Shown: positions 8,911 to 18,284, counted from the first letter of the stretch. The stretch: 64,000 nucleotides of DNA from GCA-003244245 sp963712995 (GCA_963712995.1 CAVQKH010000030.1:186001-250000); one strand, 5' to 3'. Notes: generated by a model not told the origin, from the letters alone. Numbers and translations are program-made.

Positions 8911-10167
8911 TCAGTGCAAGGCCACCAGCGTGTCGCCGCGTTGCTCGAGTACGACACCACCGGAGTTGGCGGTAGCCACTGGGCCGCGGTAGCTGCCACG
9001 GTCCACCGGCAGCGTGCCGATCTGCTCACCCGTGGTGGTGTCCAGCACGGCCAGCGCCGCTGGCACCGGCAACAGCAGCCGCCCGGCGATCTCCGTGCCG
9101 GCGCCCAGGGATCCGGGGCGGGTCCAGCGTGGCCGCAACTCAGCGGTGTCCAACGCGACGGTGGCCGAGCCGGTGAACCAGTACAGCGCGGTCGGGGTCT
9201 CGGTGACATCGACCAGGCCACTGGATGGATCGCCCCGCAGGTCGGTGTCCGGAACGGCCAGCGGGTGCTCGGCCACTGTCGTGCCCTGCCCGTCGAGCAC
9301 CACCAACCGGGCTGGGTCGGGCAGCGCTACCGCCACCCGGTCCGGGCTCAATGCCACGACCCGGGCCTGCTGGCCCGGCAGCAGTACGCTGAAGATCACC
9401 TCGGGTTGGTCGGGTTCTTTGGGGTCGGACCGTTGCACGGTGAGCCGTGAGCGCTCGCCCGGACAGCGCTCCACCACAGCCAGCCGGCGCCCGGCTCCAC
9501 CAGCCGCTCCGGACTTGGACGCCCCGGACGTGGATGCAGAACTCAGCGCCATCGACCCGTGGAGGCAGTCCGGTCGTGGCTGGGTAGCTGGCTGCGCTGG
9601 GGTCGGGAGCCGCCCGTAGGCCAGTGTGCGCACCAGGTCGGAGCGCCAGATTTCCAGATAGCGCCGCCCGCTGGTGGCGAAGAGATTGCCGGCGGTGACC
9701 AGCCGGGTCGGCGCCTCGACCGGACCGGTGCGTTGCGGTCCGCGCCGGCCGCTCGCCCAGTCCAGGGCGGTCACCTCGCTACAGGTCTCGCCCCGCCGGT
9801 AGACCGCCACAACATGCTGGAATGCCCCGGCTACCGTGCACAGCGGCCGGTCTCGCCGGTAGCTCCAGCGCAGCGCACCGGAACGGAGGTCGCGACCGGT
9901 GACCGTTCCCTCGGCACCGGTGACCACCGTGGCGCCCTGCACCGAGGGAACCGGACTCGCCGGACTCGGAGCCCGCCACGCCTCGGTCAGGCTCGCGGGG
10001 AGCCGCACAGCCGCAGGGAGCGGCGCTGCCGGTCCGGTGGCGGTGGCCAGAGCGGTCCGCCGGGCCGCGCTCGTCCACCACAGCACGGCGCAGACCGCGA
10101 GCACCGCCACCGCCAACACCGCCGAGGCGGTCAGATCCCACCGAGTGCGCCGTTCCGGAGCGGGCAT
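8911..10167 (-). CDS. Membrane-anchored PQQ-like beta-propeller protein (Rv3212-like)
   Basis: A 418-residue protein with one N-terminal membrane helix (ASAVLAVAVLAVCAVLWW, residues 11-28) and an extracytoplasmic domain made of PQQ-enzyme-like repeats. Blades can be seen at VTGAEGTVTGRDLRSGALRW, VTALDWASGRRG and AVLDTTTGEQIGTLPV, with paired cysteines (PLCTVAG and GETCSEV). Position next to rhlE matches Rv3212 of M. tuberculosis. It has no recognisable catalytic residues and is more likely a scaffold or assembly protein than a quinoprotein. The function is unknown. Confidence 0.82.
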   Translation of the reverse strand: MPAPERRTRWDLTASAVLAVAVLAVCAVLWWTSAARRTALATATGPAAPLPAAVRLPASLTEAWRAPSPASPVPSVQGATVVTGAEGTVTGRDLRSGALRWSYRRDRPLCTVAGAFQHVVAVYRRGETCSEVTALDWASGRRGPQRTGPVEAPTRLVTAGNLFATSGRRYLEIWRSDLVRTLAYGRLPTPAQPATQPRPDCLHGSMALSSASTSGASKSGAAGGAGRRLAVVERCPGERSRLTVQRSDPKEPDQPEVIFSVLLPGQQARVVALSPDRVAVALPDPARLVVLDGQGTTVAEHPLAVPDTDLRGDPSSGLVDVTETPTALYWFTGSATVALDTAELRPRWTRPGSLGAGTEIAGRLLLPVPAALAVLDTTTGEQIGTLPVDRGSYRGPVATANSGGVVLEQRGDTLVALH

Positions 10168-10180
10168 CCGAGCACGCTGG

Positions 10181-11824
10181 TCAGCCTGCGACGCGAGGCT
10201 GCTCGCCTGGTTGCTGACCGGTCACAACGCTGGTGCTTACGGCACCGCCAAGCTCAGCGCTCCCGGCCCGGCGCCCCCGGGCTCGGCGCCGCTTGCGGCG
10301 CGGCCGAGCATCACCATGGTCACCGAGCGGCTCCGCGGGGGGTGCCGTCTCGGCGCCGGCCTCGGGGACCTCCCCGCGGCGGGTCCGGCGGCGTAGCCGG
10401 CGGACCGGGGGAAGTGAGCCCTCGGCGGGTCCGCTGTGTGCAGCGCGCCGGGTGCCCGTGGCACGCCGCCCGCGGCGGCCGTCCTCGTCGCTGGGTTCGG
10501 CGGCCAGCCCGGCCCGGGTCCGCCGGCCCACCGGTAGCCGCCCGGTGGAGTCGGTGGGGATGTCCAGATCGGTGAACAGGTGATCGGAGGTCGAGTACGT
10601 TTCCATGGCCGCGGGCATACCGAGCTCCAGCATGTCACTGATCAGCTTCCAGCGCGGTTCCTCGTCCCAGTCGACGAGGGTGATCGCGACGCCGGCCCGA
10701 CCGGCCCGACCGGTGCGCCCACTTCGGTGTACGTAGGTCTTCTCGTCGTCGGGACACTGGTAGTTGATGACGTGGGTGACCTCGGGGATGTCGATGCCGC
10801 GGGCGGCGACATCAGTGGCGACCAGCACGTCCACCTTCTCCGAGCGGAACGCGCGCAGGGCCTGCTCGCGGGCGCCCTGACCGAGATCACCGTGCACCGC
10901 CGCAGCTGCGAACCCGCGCTCGGTGAGCTCGTCGGCCACTTTCTGGGCGGTGCGCTTGGTCCTCGCGAAGACCATCGTCAAGCCGCGGCCCCGGGACTGC
11001 AGGATGCGGGAGAGCAGCTCCACCTTGTCCATCGCGTGCGCCCGGTAGACGAACTGCCGGGTCCGCTCGTGGATGGCGGTGGCGTCGGGTTCCTCGGCGC
11101 GGATGTGTGTCGGCCGGGTCAGGAAGTTGCGGGCCAGCTTGATGATCGGGCCTGGCATGGTGGCCGAGAACAGCATGGTCTGACGCTGTTCGGGCACCAT
11201 CTGCAGGATTCGCTCGATGTCAGGCAGGAAGCCCAGGTCCAGCATCTCGTCGGCCTCGTCGAGGACCAGCACCCGGACCTTGCCCAGCACCAGGTGGCGC
11301 TGTTCGGCCAGGTCCAGCAACCGGCCCGGGGTGCCGACCACCAGGTCGACTCCGCTGGTCAGCGCCTTGATCTGCGGTTCGTAAGGTCGACCACCGTAGA
11401 CCGCCAGGACCCGGAGGCCCAGGTCCCGGCCAGCGGCCTTGAGGTCGCCGCTGACCTGCAGGCACAGCTCTCGGGTGGGCACGACGACCAGAGCGCGGGG
11501 CGTGCCGTCGAGCGCGATGTCACCGGCGGTGATCCGCTGGATCAGCGGGACCCCGAAACCGAGAGTCTTACCGGTGCCGGTGCGGGCCTGGCCGATGAGG
11601 TCGTCGCCGGCCAGGGCCAGCGGCAACGTGAGTTCCTGGATGGCGAAGGTGCGCTCGATGCCCACGGCTCGCAGTGTCCGGACGATCTCGTCGCGGACTC
11701 CGAGCTCGGCGAAGGTGGGGGAGTCGTCCCGGACCGGGGCGCCGGCCTGCAGTTGAGCAGGCGAGCTGGACCCGTCGGTATCGATCGGTGCGCTATCCGG
11801 GGTGTCGGGTTGGAGAAGCTCCAA
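10181..11824 (-). CDS. rhlE: DEAD-box ATP-dependent RNA helicase RhlE
   Basis: DEAD-box RNA helicase for RNA remodelling in ribosome assembly or decay. All core motifs are present in order: the Q motif (PTFAELGVRDEIVRTLRAVG, FAIQELTLPLAL), motif I ARTGTGKT, PTRELCLQ, GTPGR, VLDEADEML, SAT, then in RecA2 MVFARTKR, VATDVAARGIDIPEV and YVHRSGRTGRAG. A basic low-complexity C-terminal tail (RPRRKRRRARGRRAG) likely binds RNA. The start assigned is a TTG without a clear ribosome site, so the first 30 residues are uncertain. Position matches Rv3211. Confidence 0.93.
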   Translation of the reverse strand: MELLQPDTPDSAPIDTDGSSSPAQLQAGAPVRDDSPTFAELGVRDEIVRTLRAVGIERTFAIQELTLPLALAGDDLIGQARTGTGKTLGFGVPLIQRITAGDIALDGTPRALVVVPTRELCLQVSGDLKAAGRDLGLRVLAVYGGRPYEPQIKALTSGVDLVVGTPGRLLDLAEQRHLVLGKVRVLVLDEADEMLDLGFLPDIERILQMVPEQRQTMLFSATMPGPIIKLARNFLTRPTHIRAEEPDATAIHERTRQFVYRAHAMDKVELLSRILQSRGRGLTMVFARTKRTAQKVADELTERGFAAAAVHGDLGQGAREQALRAFRSEKVDVLVATDVAARGIDIPEVTHVINYQCPDDEKTYVHRSGRTGRAGRAGVAITLVDWDEEPRWKLISDMLELGMPAAMETYSTSDHLFTDLDIPTDSTGRLPVGRRTRAGLAAEPSDEDGRRGRRATGTRRAAHSGPAEGSLPPVRRLRRRTRRGEVPEAGAETAPPAEPLGDHGDARPRRKRRRARGRRAGSAELGGAVSTSVVTGQQPGEQPRVAG

Positions 11825-12130
11825 GGGGTAGGTATCGGGCAGTGTGGTGTGGCTGACGGTCAGCGTGATCGCCTCTCTCGTACCGGCGCGTCCACCGCCG
11901 TCTCGCTCGACCCGCTCCGCGCCACGGATGGCGCTACCTCAGCAGGGAACGACGACACCAGGGTCCGCGCTCACATGTCGTGCGCCCGGCGGCATTGACC
12001 ACCGAGCCGGGGCACCTGACCACTCTAGCCGTAGCCCAGTGTCACGCCCCGTGCACATCCTACCCCGTCCGCGCGTCAACTGTGCGCGTGACACCGCGCA
12101 CTCTGGTAATCCGGCACTACGCTCGCGGCC

Positions 12131-12775
12131 GTGGACGTCGCACGTGCGGGCACCATCGACCTGCTGGGGGTACTCGCCTACGGAGAACTGTCGGCCTTCG
12201 ACCGGTTGGCCGAGGACGCCCGCAGGTCCCCCACGCTGGCCGGCCGGGCCGCGATGGCCGGCATGGCGGCTGCCGAGATCGGGCACTTCCGGCTCATCGA
12301 AGGACACTTGCGGGGCATGAGTGTCTCGGTGGAGGAGGCGATGCGCCCGTTCGTGGCACGCTTCGATCGGTTCCATGCCTCCACCGCACCGCGATCCTGG
12401 TTGGAGTCGCTGGTCAAGGCCTATGTTGGTGACGGGCTGGCGGCGGATTTCTACGGCGAGATGGGTGGCTGGCTGGACGAGGCCACCGCCGCGCTGGTCA
12501 AGGACGTGCTGGCCGACACCGGGTATTCGGCGTTCGCCGAGCGGGAGGTGCGCAGCGCCTGCCAGCAGGACCGCAGAACTCGCGATCGGCTGGCCCTGTG
12601 GGGCCGGCGCCTGCTGGGCGAGGCGGTGACCAATGCGCAGCACGTGGTGGCCGAGCGGGAGGCGTTGGCCGAGCTGATCGTCCGCGGCTCCGGTGACCTG
12701 GCCGGACTCACCACACTGATCCGCCGGGTGGAGGTCCTGCACGGGCGCCGGATGGGGGCTCTCGGGCTGGCGTGA
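12131..12775 (+). CDS. Ferritin-like domain protein (Rv3210c-like)
   Basis: All-helical 214-residue protein related to the ferritin-like / tRNA hydroxylase (MiaE-like) group annotated in actinobacteria. Helices carry the acid and His pairs expected of a di-iron site, such as GELSAFDRLAEDA, MAGMAAAEIGHFRLIEGHL and VTNAQHVVAEREALAEL. Whether all ligands are kept cannot be judged without alignment. The GTG start follows a 300-base gap with the divergent rhlE promoter. The neighbourhood (rhlE on one side, DUF3107 on the other) matches Rv3210c in M. tuberculosis. Confidence 0.8.
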   Translation: MDVARAGTIDLLGVLAYGELSAFDRLAEDARRSPTLAGRAAMAGMAAAEIGHFRLIEGHLRGMSVSVEEAMRPFVARFDRFHASTAPRSWLESLVKAYVGDGLAADFYGEMGGWLDEATAALVKDVLADTGYSAFAEREVRSACQQDRRTRDRLALWGRRLLGEAVTNAQHVVAEREALAELIVRGSGDLAGLTTLIRRVEVLHGRRMGALGLA

Positions 12776-12866
12776 GCACCTGCGCTGCGCGTGGTCCGCT
12801 GGGCTCGGCTAGCCTGGCGCCAAACGTCGATCACACTATGGTCGATCACACCGTGGAGGTTGTGGC

Positions 12867-13097
12867 GTGGAGGTCAAAATCGGCGTGGCGGACAGTCCTC
12901 GTGAGCTGACGGTGTCCACTGCGGACTCACCGGACCAGATCGAGGCGATGGTGACCGACGCGCTGCGCAACTCACAAGGTCTGCTGACCCTGGTCGACGA
13001 CAAGGGCCGCCGGTACATGGTGCCCTCCGCTCGGGTGGCCTACATCGAGATCGGGCCCGCGGACAGCCGCCGGGTCGGCTTCTCCGTAGGCGGCTGA
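12867..13097 (+). CDS. DUF3107 family protein (Rv3208A/TB9.4-like)
   Basis: Small conserved actinobacterial protein of 76 residues. It starts VEVKIGVADSPRELTVSTAD, and the middle (DQIEAMVTDALRNSQGLLTL) and end (YMVPSARVAYIEIGPADSRR) fit DUF3107 along its whole length. TGTGG motifs and a GTG start are typical here. Function is unknown. In mycobacteria this gene sits next to a TetR regulator (Rv3208); here a two-component system separates the two. Confidence 0.88.
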   Translation: MEVKIGVADSPRELTVSTADSPDQIEAMVTDALRNSQGLLTLVDDKGRRYMVPSARVAYIEIGPADSRRVGFSVGG

Positions 13098-13139
13098 ACA
13101 CCCCATCAGGCCCGCGGAGTGATCTACTAGGCTGATGGT

Positions 13140-13838
13140 GTGTCCCGGCTGCTCGTAGTAGAGGACGACGAGACCATCGGCAGCGTGCTGGAGTCCAGCC
13201 TGCGCGCACACGGGCACCAGGTCGGGTGGCAGCGCACCGGCCGGGGCGCGTTGCGGGCGGCTGCGGAGACCGACTTCGATCTGGTGCTGCTGGACCTGGG
13301 TTTGCCCGACCTGGACGGCGTGGAGGTGTGCCGGCAGCTGCGGGCCAGCAATCCCACAGCGATGCTGGTGATCCTCACTGCGCGGACCGACGAGATGGAC
13401 GTCGTGGTCGGTCTCGAAGCCGGCGCGGACGATTACCTGACCAAGCCGGTGCGGCTGGCCGAGCTGCTGGCCCGGGTGCGGGCCCATCTGCGCCGGGTGG
13501 CCCCGGTGAGCGCGGAAGCTCAATCGATGTTCACGGTGGGCGATCTGGTGGTGGACACCGGCGGCCGCCGGGCGAGCGTGGCGGGTAAGGAGATGCCGCT
13601 GCGGGCCAAGGAGTTCGACCTGCTCGCTCGGCTCGCCGCGACACCGGAGACGGCGATCAGCCGGGAAACCCTGATGGCGCAGGTGTGGGACGAGAACTGG
13701 TACGGGCCCACCAAGACGCTCGATGTGCACGTGGCCGCACTGCGCCGCAAGCTGGCCGGGATGTCCCCGCAGGGTGTGGTGCCCCGGATCACCACCCTGC
13801 GCGGGCACGGCTACCGGCTGGAGGCACCCGAGTCGTGA
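13140..13838 (+). CDS. OmpR-family response regulator
   Basis: Two-component response regulator of 232 residues. The receiver domain has acidic residues in LLVVEDDETIG, the phospho-accepting aspartate in LVLLDLGLPDLDGVEV, a conserved Thr in VILTAR and Lys in DDYLTKPVRLAELLARVRAH. The C-terminal winged helix (about 133-230) includes LRAKEFDLLARLA and KTLDVHVAALRRKLA with RITTLRGHGYRLE. It is followed 54 bases later by its histidine kinase. Targets are not evident. The start is GTG. Confidence 0.94.
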   Translation: MSRLLVVEDDETIGSVLESSLRAHGHQVGWQRTGRGALRAAAETDFDLVLLDLGLPDLDGVEVCRQLRASNPTAMLVILTARTDEMDVVVGLEAGADDYLTKPVRLAELLARVRAHLRRVAPVSAEAQSMFTVGDLVVDTGGRRASVAGKEMPLRAKEFDLLARLAATPETAISRETLMAQVWDENWYGPTKTLDVHVAALRRKLAGMSPQGVVPRITTLRGHGYRLEAPES

Positions 13839-13892
13839 GTGCGTAACAGGGTGTTCTGGCACCGAATGCCACGCGCGAGCGTTTAACACATC

Positions 13893-15179
13893 GTGCGTAC
13901 CCGCATCGTCGGTCTCGCCGTGCTCGCCGCCGTGCTGGCGATCGGCCTGTTCGGTGTGCCGCTGGCGGCCGGTGTGCTGAAGTACGCGAAGTCGGACGAG
14001 CGGACGAAGCTGCTGCGGGTGGCTGATGCCGCCGCGGCGGCGGTCACCGCGGACGTGCTCCGCGGGAACATGCCAACCGATCTTCGCGATCCGAAGGACG
14101 GGACGCAACTCGCGGTCTATGTGGATCGCGGTTTGCTCATCCTGGGTGGCGGCCCGCAGGGCGGGGACATGCCGGTCTACAAGGCCCTGCACGGTGAGAT
14201 CAACAACGCGGACGTCAACGGCGATCTGGTGGTGGCCGTGCCGGTGACCCATGACAGCGACGTGATCGGTGCCGTCCGGGCTGCGAGCCCGCTGCGGTCG
14301 GTCTACCGGATGGTGGGGCTGGTGTGGTCGGCCATGCTCGGCCTGGGTGTTCTGGCGATCGGCACGGTCTGGTTGGTGGCCCGCCGGCAGGCCCGGCGGC
14401 TGGCCGGCCCGCTGGAGGAGCTCTCCGACGCGGCGCACCGGCTCGGCCAGGGTGATTTCAGCGTCCGAACCACACCAGCGGCCATCCCCGAGATCGACTC
14501 CGTGGGCTCGGCGCTGAACAGCACAGCAGGGCGCCTGGACGACATGCTCGCCCGCGAACGTTCTTTCTCCGCCGATGCCTCCCATCAGCTGCGGACTCCG
14601 CTGACCGGGTTACGGCTGCGCCTGGAAGCCGCGCTGGCGCACCCGGAACAGGACCTTCGCCAGGCCATCACCGACGGAATCGCCGCCGCGGACCGTCTGG
14701 AACAGACCATCGAGGAACTGCTCGCGCTGGCCAGGGACACCCGCAGCTCCAGCACCACCCCACTGGATCTCCCCGGCCTGCTCGACGAGATCGAAGCAGG
14801 CTGGCATGACCGGCTGGCCGCCCAGGACCGCGCGTTGCAGGTGGCGGTGGATCCCCACGCGCCGGTGTCCCTCGCATCGACCGCTGCCGTGCGGCAGGTG
14901 CTCACGGTGCTGCTGGACAATGCCGCCACGCACGGCTCGGGCACCGTGTCGGTCGCGGTGCGCAATGCCGCCGACGCGCTGGCCATCGATGTATCCGACG
15001 AAGGTGCGGGCATCACCGCAGCCGAGCCGGAGTTGTTCACCAGGCGATCGCAGCTGGCCGATGGGCACGGCATCGGCCTCGCGCTGGCCCGCAGCCTGGC
15101 CGAAGCCGAAGGTGGCAGGCTCCGGCTGACCCGCCCCGCACCACCCACCTTCACCCTTCTCGTCCCGGCCCAGGGATGA
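13893..15179 (+). CDS. Two-component sensor histidine kinase
   Basis: Membrane histidine kinase of 428 residues paired with the upstream regulator. It has an N-terminal membrane helix (VGLAVLAAVLAIGLFGVPLA), an extracytoplasmic sensor of about 110 residues, a second helix (VGLVWSAMLGLGVLAIGTVW), a HAMP linker (RRLAGPLEELSDAAHRLGQG), the H box FSADASHQLRTPLTGLRLRL with the phospho-His, and an ATPase domain with N box LLDNAATHGSG, G1 DVSDEGAGI and G2 DGHGIGLALARSLAEAEGG. The sensed signal is unknown. The pair interrupts an otherwise conserved gene order. Confidence 0.94.
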   Translation: MRTRIVGLAVLAAVLAIGLFGVPLAAGVLKYAKSDERTKLLRVADAAAAAVTADVLRGNMPTDLRDPKDGTQLAVYVDRGLLILGGGPQGGDMPVYKALHGEINNADVNGDLVVAVPVTHDSDVIGAVRAASPLRSVYRMVGLVWSAMLGLGVLAIGTVWLVARRQARRLAGPLEELSDAAHRLGQGDFSVRTTPAAIPEIDSVGSALNSTAGRLDDMLARERSFSADASHQLRTPLTGLRLRLEAALAHPEQDLRQAITDGIAAADRLEQTIEELLALARDTRSSSTTPLDLPGLLDEIEAGWHDRLAAQDRALQVAVDPHAPVSLASTAAVRQVLTVLLDNAATHGSGTVSVAVRNAADALAIDVSDEGAGITAAEPELFTRRSQLADGHGIGLALARSLAEAEGGRLRLTRPAPPTFTLLVPAQG

Positions 15180-15211
15180 TCACATGAGTGCCACGCCCAC
15201 GCCGCCGGCGG

Positions 15212-15847
15212 TTAGCTGTGTTGAAGGGGGAAGCCGGCTAGGCCTTTCCAGGCCAGGGCGGCGGTGAGGGCTACTGCTTCTTCTTTGGGCAGTTGCTGGC
15301 GGTGGGTGAGCCAGTAGCGGGCGCTGTGCTCGCTGATCCCGACGACGCCGACGGCGACCAGCCAGGCGCGGTCGGCGTCCAGACCGGCATCGGCCACCAC
15401 GGCCTGCGCGATGGCCCGCACACATGCGGTGTACATCTGCTCCACGACGGCCTGCACGGATGGCTGATTCCGCAGATCGGATTCGAAGACCAGCCGGAAC
15501 GCCTCATCGCCACCGTCGACGAAGTCGAAGTAGGCGCCGACGGCGTTGCTGACTCGCTGCCAGTTGTCGTGGGTCTCCTCGATGGCTGCCTGGACCCGCC
15601 GGACCAGCTCCTCGGTCTGGCGCTCCAGCAGCGCCAGGTACAGCTCGAGCTTGCCAGGAAAGTGCTGGTAGAGCACTGGTTTGCTGACTCCCGCATGCTC
15701 GGCGATGTCGTCCATGACGGTGGCGTGGTACCCGTTGTTGACGAAGACGTCGGTAGCCGCGGCGAGTAGTTGAGCGCGCCGCTCATCCCGCGGCATGCGC
15801 ACCCCGCGGGGCGCGGAATCCGCTCGGGTCGCTGCCGTTCCGGTCAT
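15212..15847 (-). CDS. TetR/AcrR-family transcriptional regulator (Rv3208-like)
   Basis: Transcriptional repressor of 211 residues. The N-terminal HTH is classic TetR: RRAQLLAAATDVFVNNGYHA, TVMDDIAEHAGVSKPVLYQH and FPGKLELYLALLE. The C-terminal ligand domain includes WLVAVGVVGISEHSARYWL. It is convergent with the histidine kinase and divergent from the DUF3152 protease across a 160-base gap that probably holds both promoters. Position matches Rv3208, which is linked with DUF3107 in M. tuberculosis. The ligand is unknown. Confidence 0.9.
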   Translation of the reverse strand: MTGTAATRADSAPRGVRMPRDERRAQLLAAATDVFVNNGYHATVMDDIAEHAGVSKPVLYQHFPGKLELYLALLERQTEELVRRVQAAIEETHDNWQRVSNAVGAYFDFVDGGDEAFRLVFESDLRNQPSVQAVVEQMYTACVRAIAQAVVADAGLDADRAWLVAVGVVGISEHSARYWLTHRQQLPKEEAVALTAALAWKGLAGFPLQHS

Positions 15848-16007
15848 CGGTCTACCTCGCCTCCCGCCTGGTCGGCTAAACCCTACTCGCGGGTATCCCA
15901 GCGCAGGCGGCGGAGACCGAGGAGATCACCCAGTGCCACATGATTGGTTCAGATGGATACTCGTTGTGATGGTGCGATACTCAGCGTGACTGTGTCATCC
16001 TTGCCCA

Positions 16008-16961
16008 GTGATCCGCCCGACGCGAGCCGATTCCGCGGTCCGCGGTCCCTCCCTCAGCGCCGACGACCAGCCGCTGGCCGCCTCCTGGGAGCCGCCGGTC
16101 GGGCCGGCGCCGCGGCACGGTTGCTCCCGTCGTCCCGGCCGGCTGGCCCGCGCCGTGTCCACCTACGGCTGGCGGATCTATGCGTTGCCGGTCCTGGTTG
16201 TGCTCACCGTATTGGCGGTCCTCGACGCGGCCAGATCGTCCCTGCTGGGCGCCGACCCGGCCCGGGTGTCCGGCTCGGCGCCCACCCCGCTGATCCCCAA
16301 CCCGCGCAGCGGTCCGGGTTTCGATGCGGCGAAGATGTCCGCCGAACTACCCGGCGGTGGGCCGTTCGCGGTGCAGGGGGCCGGTAGCTGGCGGGTGATC
16401 CCTGGTGCCGGCGCGCCCTTCGGCAGCGGCAAGTTGTTCACCTACACCGTCGAGATCGAGGACGGGGTCGAACTGGAGGGCGGTCCGGCTGGATTCGCCG
16501 GCACGGTGGAGAGCACTCTGCGCAACCCGAAGAGCTGGATCGGCAGTGGGCGATACCAATTCCAGCGGGTTGACGCCAGCCGCGCCGCGACCTTGCGGAT
16601 CAGCCTCACCTCGCAGGAGACCACCCGGCGGCTCTGCGGCTTCGGGATTCCCTTCGACGCCTCCTGCTGGAAGCCCGAAGAGCGCCGGGTGGTGATCAAC
16701 ACTGCCCGCTGGGCCAGGGGCGCGGTGGCCTTCCAGGGCAACCTGGTGCAGTACCAGCAGTACGTGGTCAACCACGAGGTCGGGCACGGCCTGGGCTTTC
16801 CACACATCGCCTGCGACGGCCCTGGCCGGTTGGCGCCGGTGATGATGCAGCAGACCTGGGGTGTTTCCGACGACGATCTGGCCGCCCTAGGCACCGACCA
16901 CGTCACTGCGGATGGCCTGACCTGCCAACCCAACGCCTGGCCCTTCCCCACCGTCCCCTAA
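16008..16961 (+). CDS. DUF3152 zinc metalloprotease-like membrane protein (Rv3207c-like)
   Basis: A 317-residue membrane-anchored protein. A proline-rich cytosolic start leads to one helix (YALPVLVVLTVLAVLDAA, about 59-76). The secreted DUF3152 domain contains the metzincin-type zinc motif HEVGHGLGFPH, that is HExxHxxGxxH with the catalytic glutamate, and paired cysteines (RLCGFGIPFDASCW, HIACDG). Peptidase activity is inferred from this motif. Position matches Rv3207c beside moeZ. The GTG start is used. The stop is followed after 7 bases by a large inverted repeat. Confidence 0.88.
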   Translation: MIRPTRADSAVRGPSLSADDQPLAASWEPPVGPAPRHGCSRRPGRLARAVSTYGWRIYALPVLVVLTVLAVLDAARSSLLGADPARVSGSAPTPLIPNPRSGPGFDAAKMSAELPGGGPFAVQGAGSWRVIPGAGAPFGSGKLFTYTVEIEDGVELEGGPAGFAGTVESTLRNPKSWIGSGRYQFQRVDASRAATLRISLTSQETTRRLCGFGIPFDASCWKPEERRVVINTARWARGAVAFQGNLVQYQQYVVNHEVGHGLGFPHIACDGPGRLAPVMMQQTWGVSDDDLAALGTDHVTADGLTCQPNAWPFPTVP

Positions 16962-16968
16962 CCCCAAC

Positions 16969-17032
16969 CGCGTTCTGGGGACAGACTGCAGTAATTCCGA
17001 GCATGATTGCTGCAGTCTGTCCCCAGAACGCG
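16969..17032. repeat. Inverted repeat with perfect 23-bp arms, CGCGTTCTG family
   Basis: Arms at 16969-16991 and 17010-17032 are exact reverse complements (outer part CGCGTTCTGGGGACAGA) around an 18-base spacer. It sits between the DUF3152 gene and moeZ and could terminate transcription in either direction. The outer CGCGTTCTG / CAGAACGCG core recurs as two shorter palindromes at 48254-48315 between narH and narJ, so it belongs to a dispersed repeat family rather than being a unique terminator. Confidence 0.8.
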
Positions 17033-17111
17033 AGTAGAGCGCCGGGAAGAGGGGGCGGGCGCGAGACGTTCAGGTGGACTAGAGAGCACGACGCTAGCAA
17101 GGAGTGTGCTG

Positions 17112-18284
17112 ATGAGTTTGCCACCGTTGGTCGCGCCGGCTGCGGAGCTGACCAGGGAGGAGGTGGCCCGGTACAGCCGCCACCTGATCATCCCGGAAGT
17201 CGGGATGGACGGGCAGAAGCGGCTGAAGAACGCGAAGGTGCTGGTGATCGGGGCCGGCGGGCTGGGCAGCCCGGCCCTGCTCTACCTGGCCGCGGCCGGT
17301 GTCGGCACGCTGGGCATCGTCGAGTTCGACGAGGTCGACGAGTCCAACCTGCAGCGCCAGGTGATCCATGGCCAGTCTGACATCGGCCGGCCCAAGGGCG
17401 AGTCGGCCCGGGACTCCATCCGCGAGATCAACCCGTTCGTCCAGGTGAACCTGCACCAGGTGCGGCTGGATTCGGCCAACGCGCTGGATATCTTCCGCGA
17501 CTACGACCTCATCCTGGACGGCACTGACAACTTCGCGACCCGTTACCTGGTCAACGATGCCGCGGTGTTGCTGGGCAAGCCCTACGTATGGGGCTCGATC
17601 TTCCGCTTCGAAGGCCAGGCCTCGGTGTTCTGGGCGGACGCTCCCGGCGGGCAGGGGCTGCAGTACCGCGACCTGTACCCCGAGCCGCCACCCCCCGGGA
17701 TGGTGCCGTCGTGTGCTGAGGGCGGCGTGCTGGGGGTGCTCTGCGCATCCATCGGTTCGATCATGGTGACCGAGGCGATCAAGCTGATCACCGGGATCGG
17801 TGATCCGCTGCTGGGCCGGCTGATGGTCTATGACGCGCTGGAGATGACCTACCGCACCATCAGGATCCGCCGGGACCCGGCCGGCGAGCCGATCACCGGG
17901 CTGATCGACTACGAGGAGTTCTGCGGCGTGGTCAGCGACGCGGCTGCCTCGGCGGCCGCGGGCTCGACGATCACCGTCGTCGAGCTCAAGGAGATGATCG
18001 ACTCCGGGAAGGACTTCGCGCTGATCGACGTCCGGGAGCCGCACGAGTACGAGATCGTCCGGATCCCGGGTTCCACGCTGATCCCCAAGGACCGGATCCT
18101 CTCCGGTGCGGCGTTGGCCGAGCTACCTCAGGACAAGCCGCTGGTGCTGCACTGCAAGTCCGGGCAGCGCTCCGCTGAGGCGCTGGCCGCGCTGCACAAG
18201 GCGGGCTTCCGGGACGCCGTGCACGTCGGCGGTGGGGTACTGGCCTGGGCCAAGCAGGTCGACCCATCCCTGCCCACGTACTGA
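17112..18284 (+). CDS. moeZ: Adenylyltransferase/sulfurtransferase MoeZ
   Basis: E1-like adenylyltransferase fused to a rhodanese domain, 390 residues. It activates the C-terminus of small sulfur carriers (MoaD-type and, in mycobacteria, CysO) and turns it into a thiocarboxylate. The N-terminal half has RYSRHLIIPEVGMDGQKRLK, the nucleotide loop VLVIGAGGLGSPALLYLAAA and DGTDNFATRYLVND. The rhodanese half has the active cysteine in LHCKSGQRSAEAL. The ATG at 17112 follows AAGGAG by 8 bases. The product serves both molybdenum cofactor (needed by NarG) and sulfur assimilation. Position matches Rv3206c. Confidence 0.95.
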   Translation: MSLPPLVAPAAELTREEVARYSRHLIIPEVGMDGQKRLKNAKVLVIGAGGLGSPALLYLAAAGVGTLGIVEFDEVDESNLQRQVIHGQSDIGRPKGESARDSIREINPFVQVNLHQVRLDSANALDIFRDYDLILDGTDNFATRYLVNDAAVLLGKPYVWGSIFRFEGQASVFWADAPGGQGLQYRDLYPEPPPPGMVPSCAEGGVLGVLCASIGSIMVTEAIKLITGIGDPLLGRLMVYDALEMTYRTIRIRRDPAGEPITGLIDYEEFCGVVSDAAASAAAGSTITVVELKEMIDSGKDFALIDVREPHEYEIVRIPGSTLIPKDRILSGAALAELPQDKPLVLHCKSGQRSAEALAALHKAGFRDAVHVGGGVLAWAKQVDPSLPTY

